A stretch of DNA of 64,000 bases from Dactylonectria macrodidyma. Lineage: Eukaryota > Ascomycota > Sordariomycetes > Hypocreales > Nectriaceae. Positions 10,207-21,200 of this stretch are shown here, piece by piece. The translations under genes were made by a program, and so were the position numbers. The notes under the pieces are model-generated. The model saw nothing but the letters and a program-made list of their open reading frames with translations. It did not search any database and was not told the origin of the DNA. Every line of letters starts with the position of its first letter. The stretch's first letter is position 1. The stretch lies in contig JAGMUV010000016.1 in assembly GCA_020744425.1 (NCBI GenBank), positions 992,001-1,056,000 of the forward strand, given 5' to 3'.

Positions 10207-13200
10207 ATGGAGGCGGAAGACGGAGAGACAGAATTTTTGGAATTCCAACGTGGACAGCTCCTTGTTGAACTTGGGTACAACAAGATTCGGGATATGACCG
10301 ATCTTCAGAGGGCGGTTCAAAACAACTATTTGGATATGATCCTACGCCACGAGCTCCCGCGTACGTCGCCCAAGTCCCGCAAGCTCCTCAAAGATCCTCT
10401 AGACTCTCTGTTCGAAAACAAGTATGATTTGTTTTTAGAGCGATACAGCAAGATACGGGGCTTGGACAAAGTTCAGAGTGGGGCGGAGGATTTTGAAGCT
10501 GCTCTTTCTCAAGCTAGGCAGTTGACCGACCGGTTCAATTTCACTTTCGAAACGCCCGGAGCTCAGCTCAATCTGAACTCGCTCGATCAAGAAGAAAACC
10601 AAGAACTGGATGAAGGCAAAAAGAGAAAGCGGCGTGCAAGTGTGGAGGGCGTCACTGGAGAGACGAAAATGTTGCGGTTGGCTGCGCTCGAAGATGACGT
10701 TAAAAGTCGACTACGCGAAAACGAATACTCCTCCTTGCCCGTGGAAGCGTATGCTGACCTCTCGAGGATCATGGAAAATGGAAAGAGCAAAGAGTACGGG
10801 AAGTGTTCCTTGACCTTTCTGTCCTTTTTGATGAAGATTTATCCGAGTCAAAGGTTGGCCGAAATCGTCCCTGGCGTGCCTCAAAGGATGACAGTGAGCT
10901 GCCGAAAGATCAGTGAGCGCTTGCAGTACATTGAAAACTGGAAGTCTGGGGGCCGGATACATCTCGAATTTCCAGTGACCGGGTCTAAAAGGGACAAGAT
11001 TGAGTGCCTGGTGATGTGGGACTTGCTTATGGACAAGTATGGCCCACTATTGCATCATAACTTAGACGGTGACAGCTCAGTGCACGATCTGGCCGAAAAA
11101 CTTCGAGAGAAGTGGAGCCACTTCGACGAAGGTGAGCTGAAGAAAGGCTTCGACTGGTTGACGAGTGATGAGAACATGACCGCTCTCAACAAGAACATGT
11201 CGATGAACAGTCGCGTTCTAAAATCCGAGTTGCTCTGGGCGGAAAAAATGAAGATTGAGGCGAAAGAATTTCTCGCATCTCAAGAGACCGCAGGGCAGGC
11301 ACGAAGCGGAGACCGGAGCGGCCAGGAGGAAACGCCAGAAGAGCAACCTGCTGGGGAAGTTGAAGCTTGCCCTCATCCCAATGTGCAGCCAGTGGTTGTG
11401 GGGCCGCAAACCTGGACAGACCCAGTAGACGTTCCCCGACTTGTGGAAACGCTCGGCCACGAAAGCGAATCTAAGGGCTGCAATGACGACGATACCAGCT
11501 GTCCAGATCCGAGCGCAGACGTCACGAAACTTGAGTTGCTCGTAGGTTCGACAGTGGATCTAGAGGAGGCACTCCAGAAAGAACGAGAGAGCAACAGATC
11601 CTTGAAGGAGGCTTTGTCGAAAGGAAAGACAGAACTCCAAGGTGAGAGAGAAAAGTTTCTGGAGCTCCAGGGAAGACTGCAGAATCAGCAGAATCAACAG
11701 AACCTAGCGAGCGAGAACTTGAGACGGAAGGAAGAGGAGCTCGAGCATCTGTTAGAAGAGAATAAAGACCTTGTCTCCAAGTCCAGTGATGCATCTCAAG
11801 AGCACCTGAGGGTGTCCAAAGATCTTGAAGAGACAACCAAGAAATTTCAGTTTCTAATCGGGATGATGAGGCAATACCTTGCCCAGGAAGAACCTTATAT
11901 GAGACAGAAAAGCGAAGTCGCTCTATTCGACGCCAACGAAGAGAGCGGTGATGAGCTTGACGACGGGGACGGCAGTGAACCGAGGCAAGATGATGATTCT
12001 AGATTTGCCCTTGGGTTTTTGAAAGTTATTGAAAAGAAAGATAGATGGTATAGAGATGATATCCAGAAGCTGGAGGGGAACATTGAGAAGTGTGTCAAGG
12101 AAAAGCAAAGTCTGGAGACTCAAAAAAAAGGCTTGGAGGTATTACAGCAACAGCAGTCTCAACGCATTGAAGACCAGAAACGAGAGGCTCATGGACTTGC
12201 ACAAGAAAAAGCAGATCTACGATCACATGTCGAATCGCTGGAAAAGAAGCTGCAAGAGCAAACAGCGCTACGTGACGAAAACCTCAAGATCATTGAAAAC
12301 GCTAGGAACGAGCTATCGTCATTGCAGAAAGCTTCCGCAGAACTTCAGCAAGAACACAAAAGCGCAACACAACGCACAGCTGAGAAGGTAGAAGAACAAT
12401 GGGCTCAAATGAAGACAGAGATTGTGGGCCTTAAAGCTGAGAACAAGCTGCTGCGAAGCGAGAAGGAAGCAATGTCAGTACAGTCAGAATGTCGTGGAAA
12501 GATCATCGAAGATCTCACAAACCTGGAGCATGAAAAGAAAGTTGAAATCGAGACTTTGGGCGAGGCCAACCAAAATCACCTTGCGTTACAGAAAGAACTC
12601 CTACAAAAACAAGCCGAAGCTGTACAGAGACGGTCAGAAGAGTATGAAAAGTCAGAGCAAGAACGAAGAAAGTTGAAAGACGAGATGGAAAGTCTGCAAC
12701 AAACGCAAAATACCCTGAAACAAGATAAAGAGGCACTACAGATAGAAAACCACAATCTATCAGAACAACTGCAGAACCTTTCACGCGAGGCGTATCGTTC
12801 AAGGAATGAAAGTGTCGTCCAGGGGAAGAATACCATGAATCTCAGAGCAAGTGGTAGCCGACAACATCGAGAAACAACAAGAAGGCGTCGAAATCAATGT
12901 AAGCAGTCTGAAACCGCGCGGAAGGATCACGCAACAGGGATTAAGAGGAAGGAGCAATGGCGCCAGACCGGATCCAACTCTTCCAGCTTGGCATTACTAA
13001 GACTAACCCGAATTTTCCTCTACCACAATAAAGGAATTATGCCGTGCCACATAATGTCCTGCGAAGTCTGCCAGAATCCCAGTCTTCTTGGCCCCTGCGG
13101 TAACTTCCTAGACGCAGAAGGAATCATAGAGCTCCTCGGGGCGAGTGGTATTTTGAGTAGCTCAGCTATGCCTTCGGGTTCTATCTTCTACCCAAGTTCT

Positions 13201-16200
13201 CCTAATCACATGTTCCACCCTCGTGTGCAGGAGTTGATGCTGCAAGTCGACATTCAGATGGCGAAGAATCGGATGTTGTTGTCAGATTGCCCAGAAACAC
13301 TTGCATTCCTAACTATCCTTCAAACAATCGGAACGATATTTTCAGGGGTATTGAAGAGGGAGCAGCGCTTTACGGAGACGGAGCAGCGCTTTATGGAAAC
13401 GGAACAAATTTACGCTCAGTCGATTGAACAATTAACCAAGGACAAGGAGGAATGCGAAAAGAACTATGCAGTACTTCGACAACGCCTCAGTCAAGAAATG
13501 GAGCAGGTTGAGCTGAACAAAACGGAAATAGCTCGCTTGGAAAACCATGCAAGCCTTTTGACGCAAGAAAAGGTTTGCATTGGTCTAGATCTTGAGGAGA
13601 CAGAGGCGCGACTTATGGAAATAAACCGGCAATACAAAAAGTTGGAGCAGGATAGTGGCGCACGCATACGTGAACTGGAGCAGGACTCCAAATACGACGC
13701 AATGTCAACACAGTCAATGTGTGACAAGGATCTCCTCGAACAAGTCACATGCCTAAAAGATGAACGCGAAGCTGAAATCCAGGCTTTAAAACAAAAGATG
13801 GACGAAGGAAACCATGCGTTACAGGAACAACTCCTGGGACAAGCCGATGCGATACAGAAACGCTCAGAAGAGTATGAAAAGCTAGAGCAAGAACGAGAAA
13901 AGATGACAGACGAGATGGAAAGTCTGCAACAGGAGAAAAATGGGTTGAAACAAGATAGAGACGCACTGGAGAGAGAAAATTGCAAGCTATCAGAACAAGT
14001 GAAGAAGCTTTCTTCCGGGTCAGATCATTCAAAGAATGAAAGCCCCGCCCAGTCCCAGAGGATCATGCATCTCATGGCAAAGGCTAACCGACAACGCCAA
14101 GAAACAAGAAGAAGCCTTCGAGACCAATGTAAGCGGCCTGAAACCGCGCGGAACGATCACGCAACAGGGATTGAGAGCAAGGGCCGACAACACCAGACCG
14201 GGTCCAAGTCCTCCAGCTTGGCATTACTGAGACTCACCCGAATTTTCCTCTACTACGGCGAAGGAAGTATGCCGTGCCACATATTGTCCTGCGAGGTCTG
14301 CCAGGGTCCCAGTTTTCTTGACTCCTGTGGTCGCCTTCTAGACGCAGAAGGAATCATAGAGCTCCTCAGTACAGGTGGTATTTTGAGTAGCTCAGCTATG
14401 TCTTCGGATTCTATGTCCAAACTAGATTTGTCTAAGCACACGTTGAGTATTAGTGTAGGAGAGTTGATGTCGCAAGTCAACATTCAGATGGCGAAGAACC
14501 AGGTCCTGTTGTCAGACGGCCCAGAAACAATTGCATTCCTGACTATCCTTCGAACAATCAGAATGTTATTGTCACGGATATTGGAAACGCAGCGAAGTCT
14601 TGATCAGTGGATGAAACATTCGAATGAAACAAAGGAGCGACTTATGGAAATAAACCGGCGATACGAAAAGTTGGAGCAGGATAGTAACGCACGTATACGT
14701 CAACTAGAGCAGGACTCCAAATACGGGGAAGACGACGAAGCCCTGATATCTCTTCAACATCGGCTCAACACAGAAATAGTCTTAAAGAAAAGACTATCTG
14801 AACAAGGAAAAAAGTTCGAGCAGGGCTATCAGTCCCAAGCGGGAGGGCTCAACCCGTTTACAGAACCCGAGCATGCTCGCAAGCTGCAACAGTCGAGACT
14901 GGCACTGATGAGATTGATTCGGCTCATGTGTTACAATGGAGAAGGACTCATGCCTTGCCTCACCAGGGACTGCATGAAATGTCTGTCGTCGGGCTCTCTG
15001 AAGGACCTCACTCATCATCCGAATGGACGCCAGTTGCTCGATTTGCTAGAAGAAAGCGGGTTCCAGCGCAGCTACATGTATGCGATGCTGACACTCTACT
15101 CCAATCCGCCGGAGAATGCGAAGGGACTCCACCCGCAAGTTCTAGATCTCATGAAACTAGCGCTAGGTGAACTGGACCAGCCGCGTCAGGACGGAGATGC
15201 TGGAACCATAATCCCAGAAGTAGTATGCTTTAAGACTCTTGTTCAGGGTATTGTGGCACTGCGGTCTGACGCAAAGCCTTACATCCTAGGAACAAAACTG
15301 CTACAAGAACGTGAAGAAGAAGTCACTAAGCGCGAGAGCATGATGGCGACGAAAGATAAGGAGCATCAGCAGAACGTACAAATGATCCGCAAGCTCAAAA
15401 GCGACGTACAGCAACAGGAAAACCACATAAATAATTTGCTTACTGAGAGAGCCCACCATGTGAAATCTCTTGAGGACCTGAAAAATAATCCTCAGTCGAA
15501 GGTAGACTCCCAACGCGAGATGCGGGATCTGCAAGAGCGGATGCTATGTTCGAAACTAGCACTTTTGGAACTCATCCGAATTTTCCTCCTCTACAGTGAC
15601 AAGGGAAGCCCGACAGCATGCTGCATAGAGAACTGCTTCGTTTGCCAACGTCCAGCCCACGAGAGTGATTTCTCCCATCCACCAAGCAAGGCGCGAGTAT
15701 CTTCACTGCTCGAAAAAAGTGGCCTGCTCCATGTCACCAGTCCGCTAGTGAATTCAGATCCGCCGTTAGACTCGTGTTACGACAACCTCCGCGCAAATGC
15801 TTTGGACTACGTCCAACGAGCTCAGAATTCACCGCATTGTTCACCAGAAGCAAAACATTTCGTCTCACTGCTATCTACCATCGGTCGGAAGGTTCGGGAT
15901 CAAAGATCTCGAGAACGAGAGCTGAAGGAAAGAAACCTCGAAGTACAAGGGCTCAGAGAAGAAAAAGAGAAGCAGTGGGGCACAACAAACCATTCTATTC
16001 AACGAAGAGCCTTGCGAGATGTCTTCACACTTCTAATCAGCAAGCGGAACAGCGGCCTCGCATACAATCATGATGTTGATGGGCTTCTACAAAAGGCGGG
16101 GTTGAAGTGCAGCAGCGTGGTTAGAGCGTTATACGCTACGCCTGTTGGGGACGCATTGTCCGCGGACATCAACTTGCCGGAAACGACAGACCTATATTTG

Positions 16201-17295
16201 GAGTACGAACCGTTGTTCCTATACATCAAAAACCTTCACGGCAAGATAATCACCACACCAAGGTTGTTCAAGGCACGCACGAGCAGTCCGGATCACAGTC
16301 CGAAAAGCACAAATTTGAGCTGTGCATCAGAGGAACCTTCTCTACAGCAGCGCGAGTTCCATGGACAAGATGGGCAACCAGTACGTCAGAACACCAGTAA
16401 ATCGCCGCGTGTCCACGAGCCCGAAGACACCCGCGCCCAGAAATCAGTCTCCGTGGACGCAAAGATGACTTCTACTAACCACACGGAGGCTCAACCTAAG
16501 ACTTCACGGGTGGCGTGCGTTGTAGAGGAGAATGAAAGCGAATTCTGCCCTGTCGGTTCGCAAGTCGACGAGGACTGGAGTGGGTGGCCTACAAACGAGC
16601 TCGAATCCAGTCCAAAGGGCAAAATCCTCAGCGAAGAGGCAAGATACAAATCTCAAGTGACAGCCCTTCAAGAGAAGCTAGAAGCGCTTCAAAAGCAACG
16701 AGAGAAACAAGAGGATTCCATGCGCAGGTATCTTAGCCTGTCCATCGCTACCCAAGGCCCAAACTACCTGAACAAAAGAAGGTTGGGGCCTGCAGCGGAT
16801 CATACAAACCCTGATAAAGATCGACCTCGTGTACCTGTTTCAGAACCAACCTGGGACGTCAGGTTTTTGGGAAATACCTGGGAGATACATGGAGTAGAGT
16901 CATGCAACAATTCGTTGTATGTACTCATTCACCGTGCAGTCAGCAAGAGAGTCGTGAAGAGGCACATCCCTTTACTCTCATTATTCGCTATGGAGAACAG
17001 CGAGGAAGCTAAGAGTAACGCTGATAATCTTTACGCTTACTACACGTCTAAAGGGTATAAGAACATTCCCGACAGCGTCAGCTTCGAACGTGCTACAGAG
17101 GTGGATAAGAGAGGAAACGGCCAAAGCTTTCGTGTAACCTTCAGAGAAAAACGAAGCCCCGAAAGAAATATGGCAGCTTCTAAGTTAGCCATGTTCGGGT
17201 CTCACGTTGCCAAAGAAATGAGTCCGGAATGGCTGAAAAAGTTTTTGGAAAGCAATACAAGACTAACAAGAGTCAAGCAATTACATGATATTTAG
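10207..17295 (+). CDS. Giant coiled-coil protein with four C-x4-C-x2-C domains
   Basis: A single intron-free frame gives 2,362 residues from the ATG at 10207 (a GTG two codons earlier is ignored). Residues 1-390 are a unique mixed region. Glu/Gln/Lys-rich heptad coiled coil fills about 460-890, about 1055-1330 and the later spacers. Four copies of an unrecognised domain of about 110-120 residues follow, starting near 926, 1336, 1563 and 1783. Each opens with a hydrophobic helix of the type LALLRLTRIF and carries Cys triads at 947/952/955, 1357/1362/1365, 1584/1589/1592 and 1805/1810/1813. A fifth copy without cysteines may lie near 1935-2015. A C-terminal domain (about 2215-2362) contains WDVRFLGNTWEIHG. 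Metal binding by the triads is inference. The gene converges on the Hsp70-Ulp1 gene. I do not recognise the family; a scaffold or filament is one possibility. Confidence 0.85.
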   Translation: MEAEDGETEFLEFQRGQLLVELGYNKIRDMTDLQRAVQNNYLDMILRHELPRTSPKSRKLLKDPLDSLFENKYDLFLERYSKIRGLDKVQSGAEDFEAALSQARQLTDRFNFTFETPGAQLNLNSLDQEENQELDEGKKRKRRASVEGVTGETKMLRLAALEDDVKSRLRENEYSSLPVEAYADLSRIMENGKSKEYGKCSLTFLSFLMKIYPSQRLAEIVPGVPQRMTVSCRKISERLQYIENWKSGGRIHLEFPVTGSKRDKIECLVMWDLLMDKYGPLLHHNLDGDSSVHDLAEKLREKWSHFDEGELKKGFDWLTSDENMTALNKNMSMNSRVLKSELLWAEKMKIEAKEFLASQETAGQARSGDRSGQEETPEEQPAGEVEACPHPNVQPVVVGPQTWTDPVDVPRLVETLGHESESKGCNDDDTSCPDPSADVTKLELLVGSTVDLEEALQKERESNRSLKEALSKGKTELQGEREKFLELQGRLQNQQNQQNLASENLRRKEEELEHLLEENKDLVSKSSDASQEHLRVSKDLEETTKKFQFLIGMMRQYLAQEEPYMRQKSEVALFDANEESGDELDDGDGSEPRQDDDSRFALGFLKVIEKKDRWYRDDIQKLEGNIEKCVKEKQSLETQKKGLEVLQQQQSQRIEDQKREAHGLAQEKADLRSHVESLEKKLQEQTALRDENLKIIENARNELSSLQKASAELQQEHKSATQRTAEKVEEQWAQMKTEIVGLKAENKLLRSEKEAMSVQSECRGKIIEDLTNLEHEKKVEIETLGEANQNHLALQKELLQKQAEAVQRRSEEYEKSEQERRKLKDEMESLQQTQNTLKQDKEALQIENHNLSEQLQNLSREAYRSRNESVVQGKNTMNLRASGSRQHRETTRRRRNQCKQSETARKDHATGIKRKEQWRQTGSNSSSLALLRLTRIFLYHNKGIMPCHIMSCEVCQNPSLLGPCGNFLDAEGIIELLGASGILSSSAMPSGSIFYPSSPNHMFHPRVQELMLQVDIQMAKNRMLLSDCPETLAFLTILQTIGTIFSGVLKREQRFTETEQRFMETEQIYAQSIEQLTKDKEECEKNYAVLRQRLSQEMEQVELNKTEIARLENHASLLTQEKVCIGLDLEETEARLMEINRQYKKLEQDSGARIRELEQDSKYDAMSTQSMCDKDLLEQVTCLKDEREAEIQALKQKMDEGNHALQEQLLGQADAIQKRSEEYEKLEQEREKMTDEMESLQQEKNGLKQDRDALERENCKLSEQVKKLSSGSDHSKNESPAQSQRIMHLMAKANRQRQETRRSLRDQCKRPETARNDHATGIESKGRQHQTGSKSSSLALLRLTRIFLYYGEGSMPCHILSCEVCQGPSFLDSCGRLLDAEGIIELLSTGGILSSSAMSSDSMSKLDLSKHTLSISVGELMSQVNIQMAKNQVLLSDGPETIAFLTILRTIRMLLSRILETQRSLDQWMKHSNETKERLMEINRRYEKLEQDSNARIRQLEQDSKYGEDDEALISLQHRLNTEIVLKKRLSEQGKKFEQGYQSQAGGLNPFTEPEHARKLQQSRLALMRLIRLMCYNGEGLMPCLTRDCMKCLSSGSLKDLTHHPNGRQLLDLLEESGFQRSYMYAMLTLYSNPPENAKGLHPQVLDLMKLALGELDQPRQDGDAGTIIPEVVCFKTLVQGIVALRSDAKPYILGTKLLQEREEEVTKRESMMATKDKEHQQNVQMIRKLKSDVQQQENHINNLLTERAHHVKSLEDLKNNPQSKVDSQREMRDLQERMLCSKLALLELIRIFLLYSDKGSPTACCIENCFVCQRPAHESDFSHPPSKARVSSLLEKSGLLHVTSPLVNSDPPLDSCYDNLRANALDYVQRAQNSPHCSPEAKHFVSLLSTIGRKVRDQRSRERELKERNLEVQGLREEKEKQWGTTNHSIQRRALRDVFTLLISKRNSGLAYNHDVDGLLQKAGLKCSSVVRALYATPVGDALSADINLPETTDLYLEYEPLFLYIKNLHGKIITTPRLFKARTSSPDHSPKSTNLSCASEEPSLQQREFHGQDGQPVRQNTSKSPRVHEPEDTRAQKSVSVDAKMTSTNHTEAQPKTSRVACVVEENESEFCPVGSQVDEDWSGWPTNELESSPKGKILSEEARYKSQVTALQEKLEALQKQREKQEDSMRRYLSLSIATQGPNYLNKRRLGPAADHTNPDKDRPRVPVSEPTWDVRFLGNTWEIHGVESCNNSLYVLIHRAVSKRVVKRHIPLLSLFAMENSEEAKSNADNLYAYYTSKGYKNIPDSVSFERATEVDKRGNGQSFRVTFREKRSPERNMAASKLAMFGSHVAKEMSPEWLKKFLESNTRLTRVKQLHDI
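12480..14590 (+). repeat. Internal 1,230-bp duplication within the giant ORF
   Basis: Coiled coil plus Cys domain at about 12480-13360 recurs at about 13710-14590, offset 1,230 nt (410 codons). For example, the text at 12631 and 13861 and at 12985 and 14215 match closely at DNA level. A further shorter repeat (about 13608-13700 and 14638-14730) encodes a helix-turn unit ending LEQDSKYD/G. The high nucleotide similarity implies recent internal duplication or ongoing gene conversion. Confidence 0.8.
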
Positions 17296-18288
17296 TAACA
17301 GTTTTAGGAGCCCGACTCACCTGGAATATGTATTCTTCATTCTTAATCTATTTATTATCTTCACAATACTCCAGCGGAAGGTACCTAATCAGTCTCAAGC
17401 TAATTATAGGCCTTATCTGAGTATGTTGTATTATGAAGACCGGTTTTAGGTTTATCCTAGTTCTAAAGTGCAGGCATTAGATTTGACAAAGGAGCTGCTA
17501 GAGAAGGTGATGAAGGCTCCAGGGTTCTCTAAGCCGGTGCTAAATTTATGGAGCCGATGGTGCCCCAGCGGCTTTGTGTGGTTGCTCAGCCTGTGGAAAA
17601 GCCTCGCTGCTAGCAAAGCACTAATAGTGGGATGTACTAAGTAACTTTTATAGAAAAGGCTTGATACGCGAGACTGTGCCTCCCTGTTTCGAAACGGTAG
17701 GGTAGCTCGTACCTTAGACATTGTACAGATAATTTGCCAAGAACATTGGAAAAGCTTTGCGATCATTACAAAACGCTTCTTGCTACCAGATCTTGTACGC
17801 TTTCAACGAGGTTTACCCATAATTCCACACTGAGTCGCGCAGGGAAAAAAGCATCCGGGGGTGCTCGAGTACCAGACATTGGTTAGCAGAAATTCATCGT
17901 GCAGTTGATGCTTTAAGCAAGCTGTCTTTGCGCCGGGCGGTTCCTCCTATTGCGGGCGAGTGGATATATCCTCCAAGCTCTTAGTCACTTGTAGCAGCGA
18001 AGAACATCACTTCGGTCCGCCGTCAACTACCTGTTGGCATTGTAGGGAAAACCACCTATCAAGCTCGTCCCGAGGTTAGTCACAAAACCCTTATCTGCAC
18101 CTTTAATTATTGTCACCGAAAATCCATAAAAACACTGATTTTAAAGCTTTTATTCTGCTTTTCATTGAAGTCTTATCAAACACGGTCTGAACCAGCCAAC
18201 CCGAGATTCGGTTGATTATAGGTACGTGAGCGTTTAGACATGAAGCAAAACAGGGCCTTCCCATTCGGTTTTAGACTCTAGTAATAGC
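17296..18288. other. Intergenic gap between two convergent genes
   Basis: About 1 kb between the 3' ends of the giant coiled-coil gene and the Hsp70-Ulp1 gene. Only short, unconvincing open frames are present. It should hold both terminators; AT-rich text after 17296 is the likely 3' UTR of the plus-strand gene. Confidence 0.5.
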
Positions 18289-21200
18289 CTATTGTCCTAC
18301 TTTATCCATGGTGTCTTGAATGGCTGACCGCTCGGCGCTGATGTCAAGTTTCCAGCCCAAATCTTCCTTAGCTAGTATCCTTTTAATAGCTACATCTGGG
18401 TCCTGGAAAAACAACTTCATATAGCCGAGGATATAAACGCCGCAGTCATAGTTGTTATCTTGCTTCGGGAGGTGCTGAGCTCTCACCTCAAGCAAATCGA
18501 TGTCCGCTTCGATAGGAATCGGTCCTGTCTTAGCTGCCTGTACGAGGAACCCTTGAAGCGGTTTTTTCACTCCCACTTCTTCATCGAAAACCGAGTCCAT
18601 GGTGATTACAATTGGCCGTTGGGAGGTATTGGCGTTCCCGTGTGGCAACGCTCGGTCTGTTCCCCCAGAGACCGCGCTCGCAAGGTCACACATAACGGCT
18701 ATGCGCCAGTGCTTCTGACTCTCGTCGAAAATAGGGATGACAACGAAGCGATAGCCCTTAGAAAACAAATCAAACTTCCGGATCTCTTGATTGCTGATAC
18801 CTCCGTTCTTTTTACAAAGCCGTATATAGAAAAAAGTGTTGAGAAGCAAAGTATCCTCTCGCTTTTGGAGTATGTCTTTGAGGCAAGAATTGATAATCTC
18901 ATCGCTCAAGCGTTCACCCTCATCCTCCGTAAGAGCTTCTTCGACAGGAGAACCCGAACCAGAAAATTCTATATCCGAATTTGCAGCGCAATAGGGTGTC
19001 GGAGGGCGGCTGGGTAGGTCCTCGGGACTCGGAGGTCTTTCGGGCTCAACGTATGCCCTACCAGGCGTTTCTTCTCTGGTCGAGAGTAGTATGTCGGGGC
19101 ATTTTCGTTCCATATTCCATCCTTCCTCTGACGAGCACGGCGAAAGTGATCTCTCTAGAATAGAGTAGTAATAGTTAAAACTTGAGGTATCTGGTGGGCC
19201 GTTGCTGGTAGCATCTCTCTGTTCGTCGTCGTCCGAGGACGACGTGGAATGCAACTTTTCCAATACAGCTTGGGCACCGTCCCTTTGAAGAGGTGAGCAA
19301 GGGATGTAGCAAACTTGAAGCCAGTCAAACCTTTTTTCGTTTCTCACAGCAGCTCTACCACGGACATGCCGCTTGGGGACGATGTCCTTCGGCTCTTCTA
19401 AGAAATATAGAGGTGACGGCGCAGCCTCTTCCCAGTTGATACTCGCTTTGAAGATCTTAGGTGATTCGCCACCGAGAACAGTGATATGCAACTCCAGTGC
19501 TGAGTGGCTTCCTTCGATCGAAATCATTTTCAACACAAGCCGACCCTTTCTCGAGAGCTCTGGTGCGTCAAAGTGGAACACCGGGCAAAATCCAGCCGTC
19601 GACCAACTTGACCCCCCGCGACCGATTCGAAGTCCATTTGGGAGTTCGGGTCGCCGGTATAGCGTCCATGTTTTCCACTTATCATTGGGCCAACAGGGTT
19701 GTGATTCTTGCGGAACACCCTATGCTGGGTCACTTCCTACTCCGATCAAAGGCTTGCGCATACTCACCTGGTCCCACACCACCTTGAATGCTCTACCGCC
19801 ACCGAACCCTATCGCAAAAATGCTATTCTGAAAGTCGTAACTCGGAGGACTGAGGTCTTCGCACAGCTCGAGAACAATTCTCCATCGCTCTCGTGAAACC
19901 ACAAACTCTAGTCTTCTGTAGTCACGAGGGTGGATCACTTCGAGAATGATACGTTCAGCTTCTGATCCTGGGCAAAACCGATAGGTTATAAATCCTTCAG
20001 AACATGCGTTGAATCTGATTTTAATCGGATCCATATACGTTGCGCCCGTAGTTGACCGAGCTTCGCGATTGGTGTCTTTCGATTGCTTGGGGAGCACTAC
20101 AGATTCCTCTTTCAGACTTAGGTACAGTGGGAAAAGAGTGACTGATTTAGCTTCTGGGGCTATTTGGATCGCCTCGAACTTGTTTTCGAATGATTCTCCC
20201 TGTAGGTGTTGAAGTTAGGATAGACTTGTGCAAAGTAGAAAGCAGAGAACCTACCCACAGCTTAGATGGCAGAAAAATGTCCTCGATGTGACCATCGGTG
20301 CGCTTATTGCCCCATTGGGCGCTGTTCCCCGAGTCCTGGACAGCGAGACCAAAACATGCGGCTTGTAGTTCATCGGTAGCTATCCATTTCGGCCAGGGTA
20401 AAACTGCACCTTTGCAAGCATCAATGCTGTTGTCAGTTCGCAGGCTGCCAGTGTGAGTTCTGTCGTCGTAGTTGGCCCCTCGCCTTGATTCTTCGCCGTG
20501 CACAAAGCACACTTCGGTGTCGTGCTTGCTAGCAATATCTTCAATCATAGACTGGACCTTGACGTTAGAAGCCGGTGCAGCTCCCACGACAACCAAGTAT
20601 TGTAAATCCCCAACTTTGCCCATTTCCGAATCAAGGTTGTCCAGAGCTTCACGGAAGGCATCCTGGAACATACCATCTACTTCTTTCTTGGGAAATACTT
20701 TACCGCTCCGCGGATCAACCGCATCAACGTCGGGCCACATGCAGAACGCGTTTCGGACGGCTAAAGCCTGGGACGCATCGACTGGCCAACTGCATAACTT
20801 CTTCCAAAGATTTCCAATGCCGCCGCGATTCCCATATGGCCGAGAAATCGGAAGGACCTTCAGGGTGCTGTCAGGGCGGACCTCGAAAGCGGCAAAGGCC
20901 TGTCGCAAGATCAGTACAGTATCGGAGGTCGGCTTCGGCGGTCAGCACTCACATGATACTGTTCGCCGAAGTCGGCTATCATAACCTAATATTCGACCGG
21001 TTTGTTAGTGGCTCCTCCCTATAGTATGTAGACCCAGGGTCCTACTCGAGATTTGTGGTTCAGTCTGTTCTGCAATATCACAGCTAGGACAGCCTCCACG
21101 TCCGACTCAAACTCGATGGTCTCTTTAGATATTCCGGCCTTCTCAGCCTCCTCCTCTAAGAGCTTCTGAATGAGCATGGACCTCTCGTCTGCCTGGGTCC

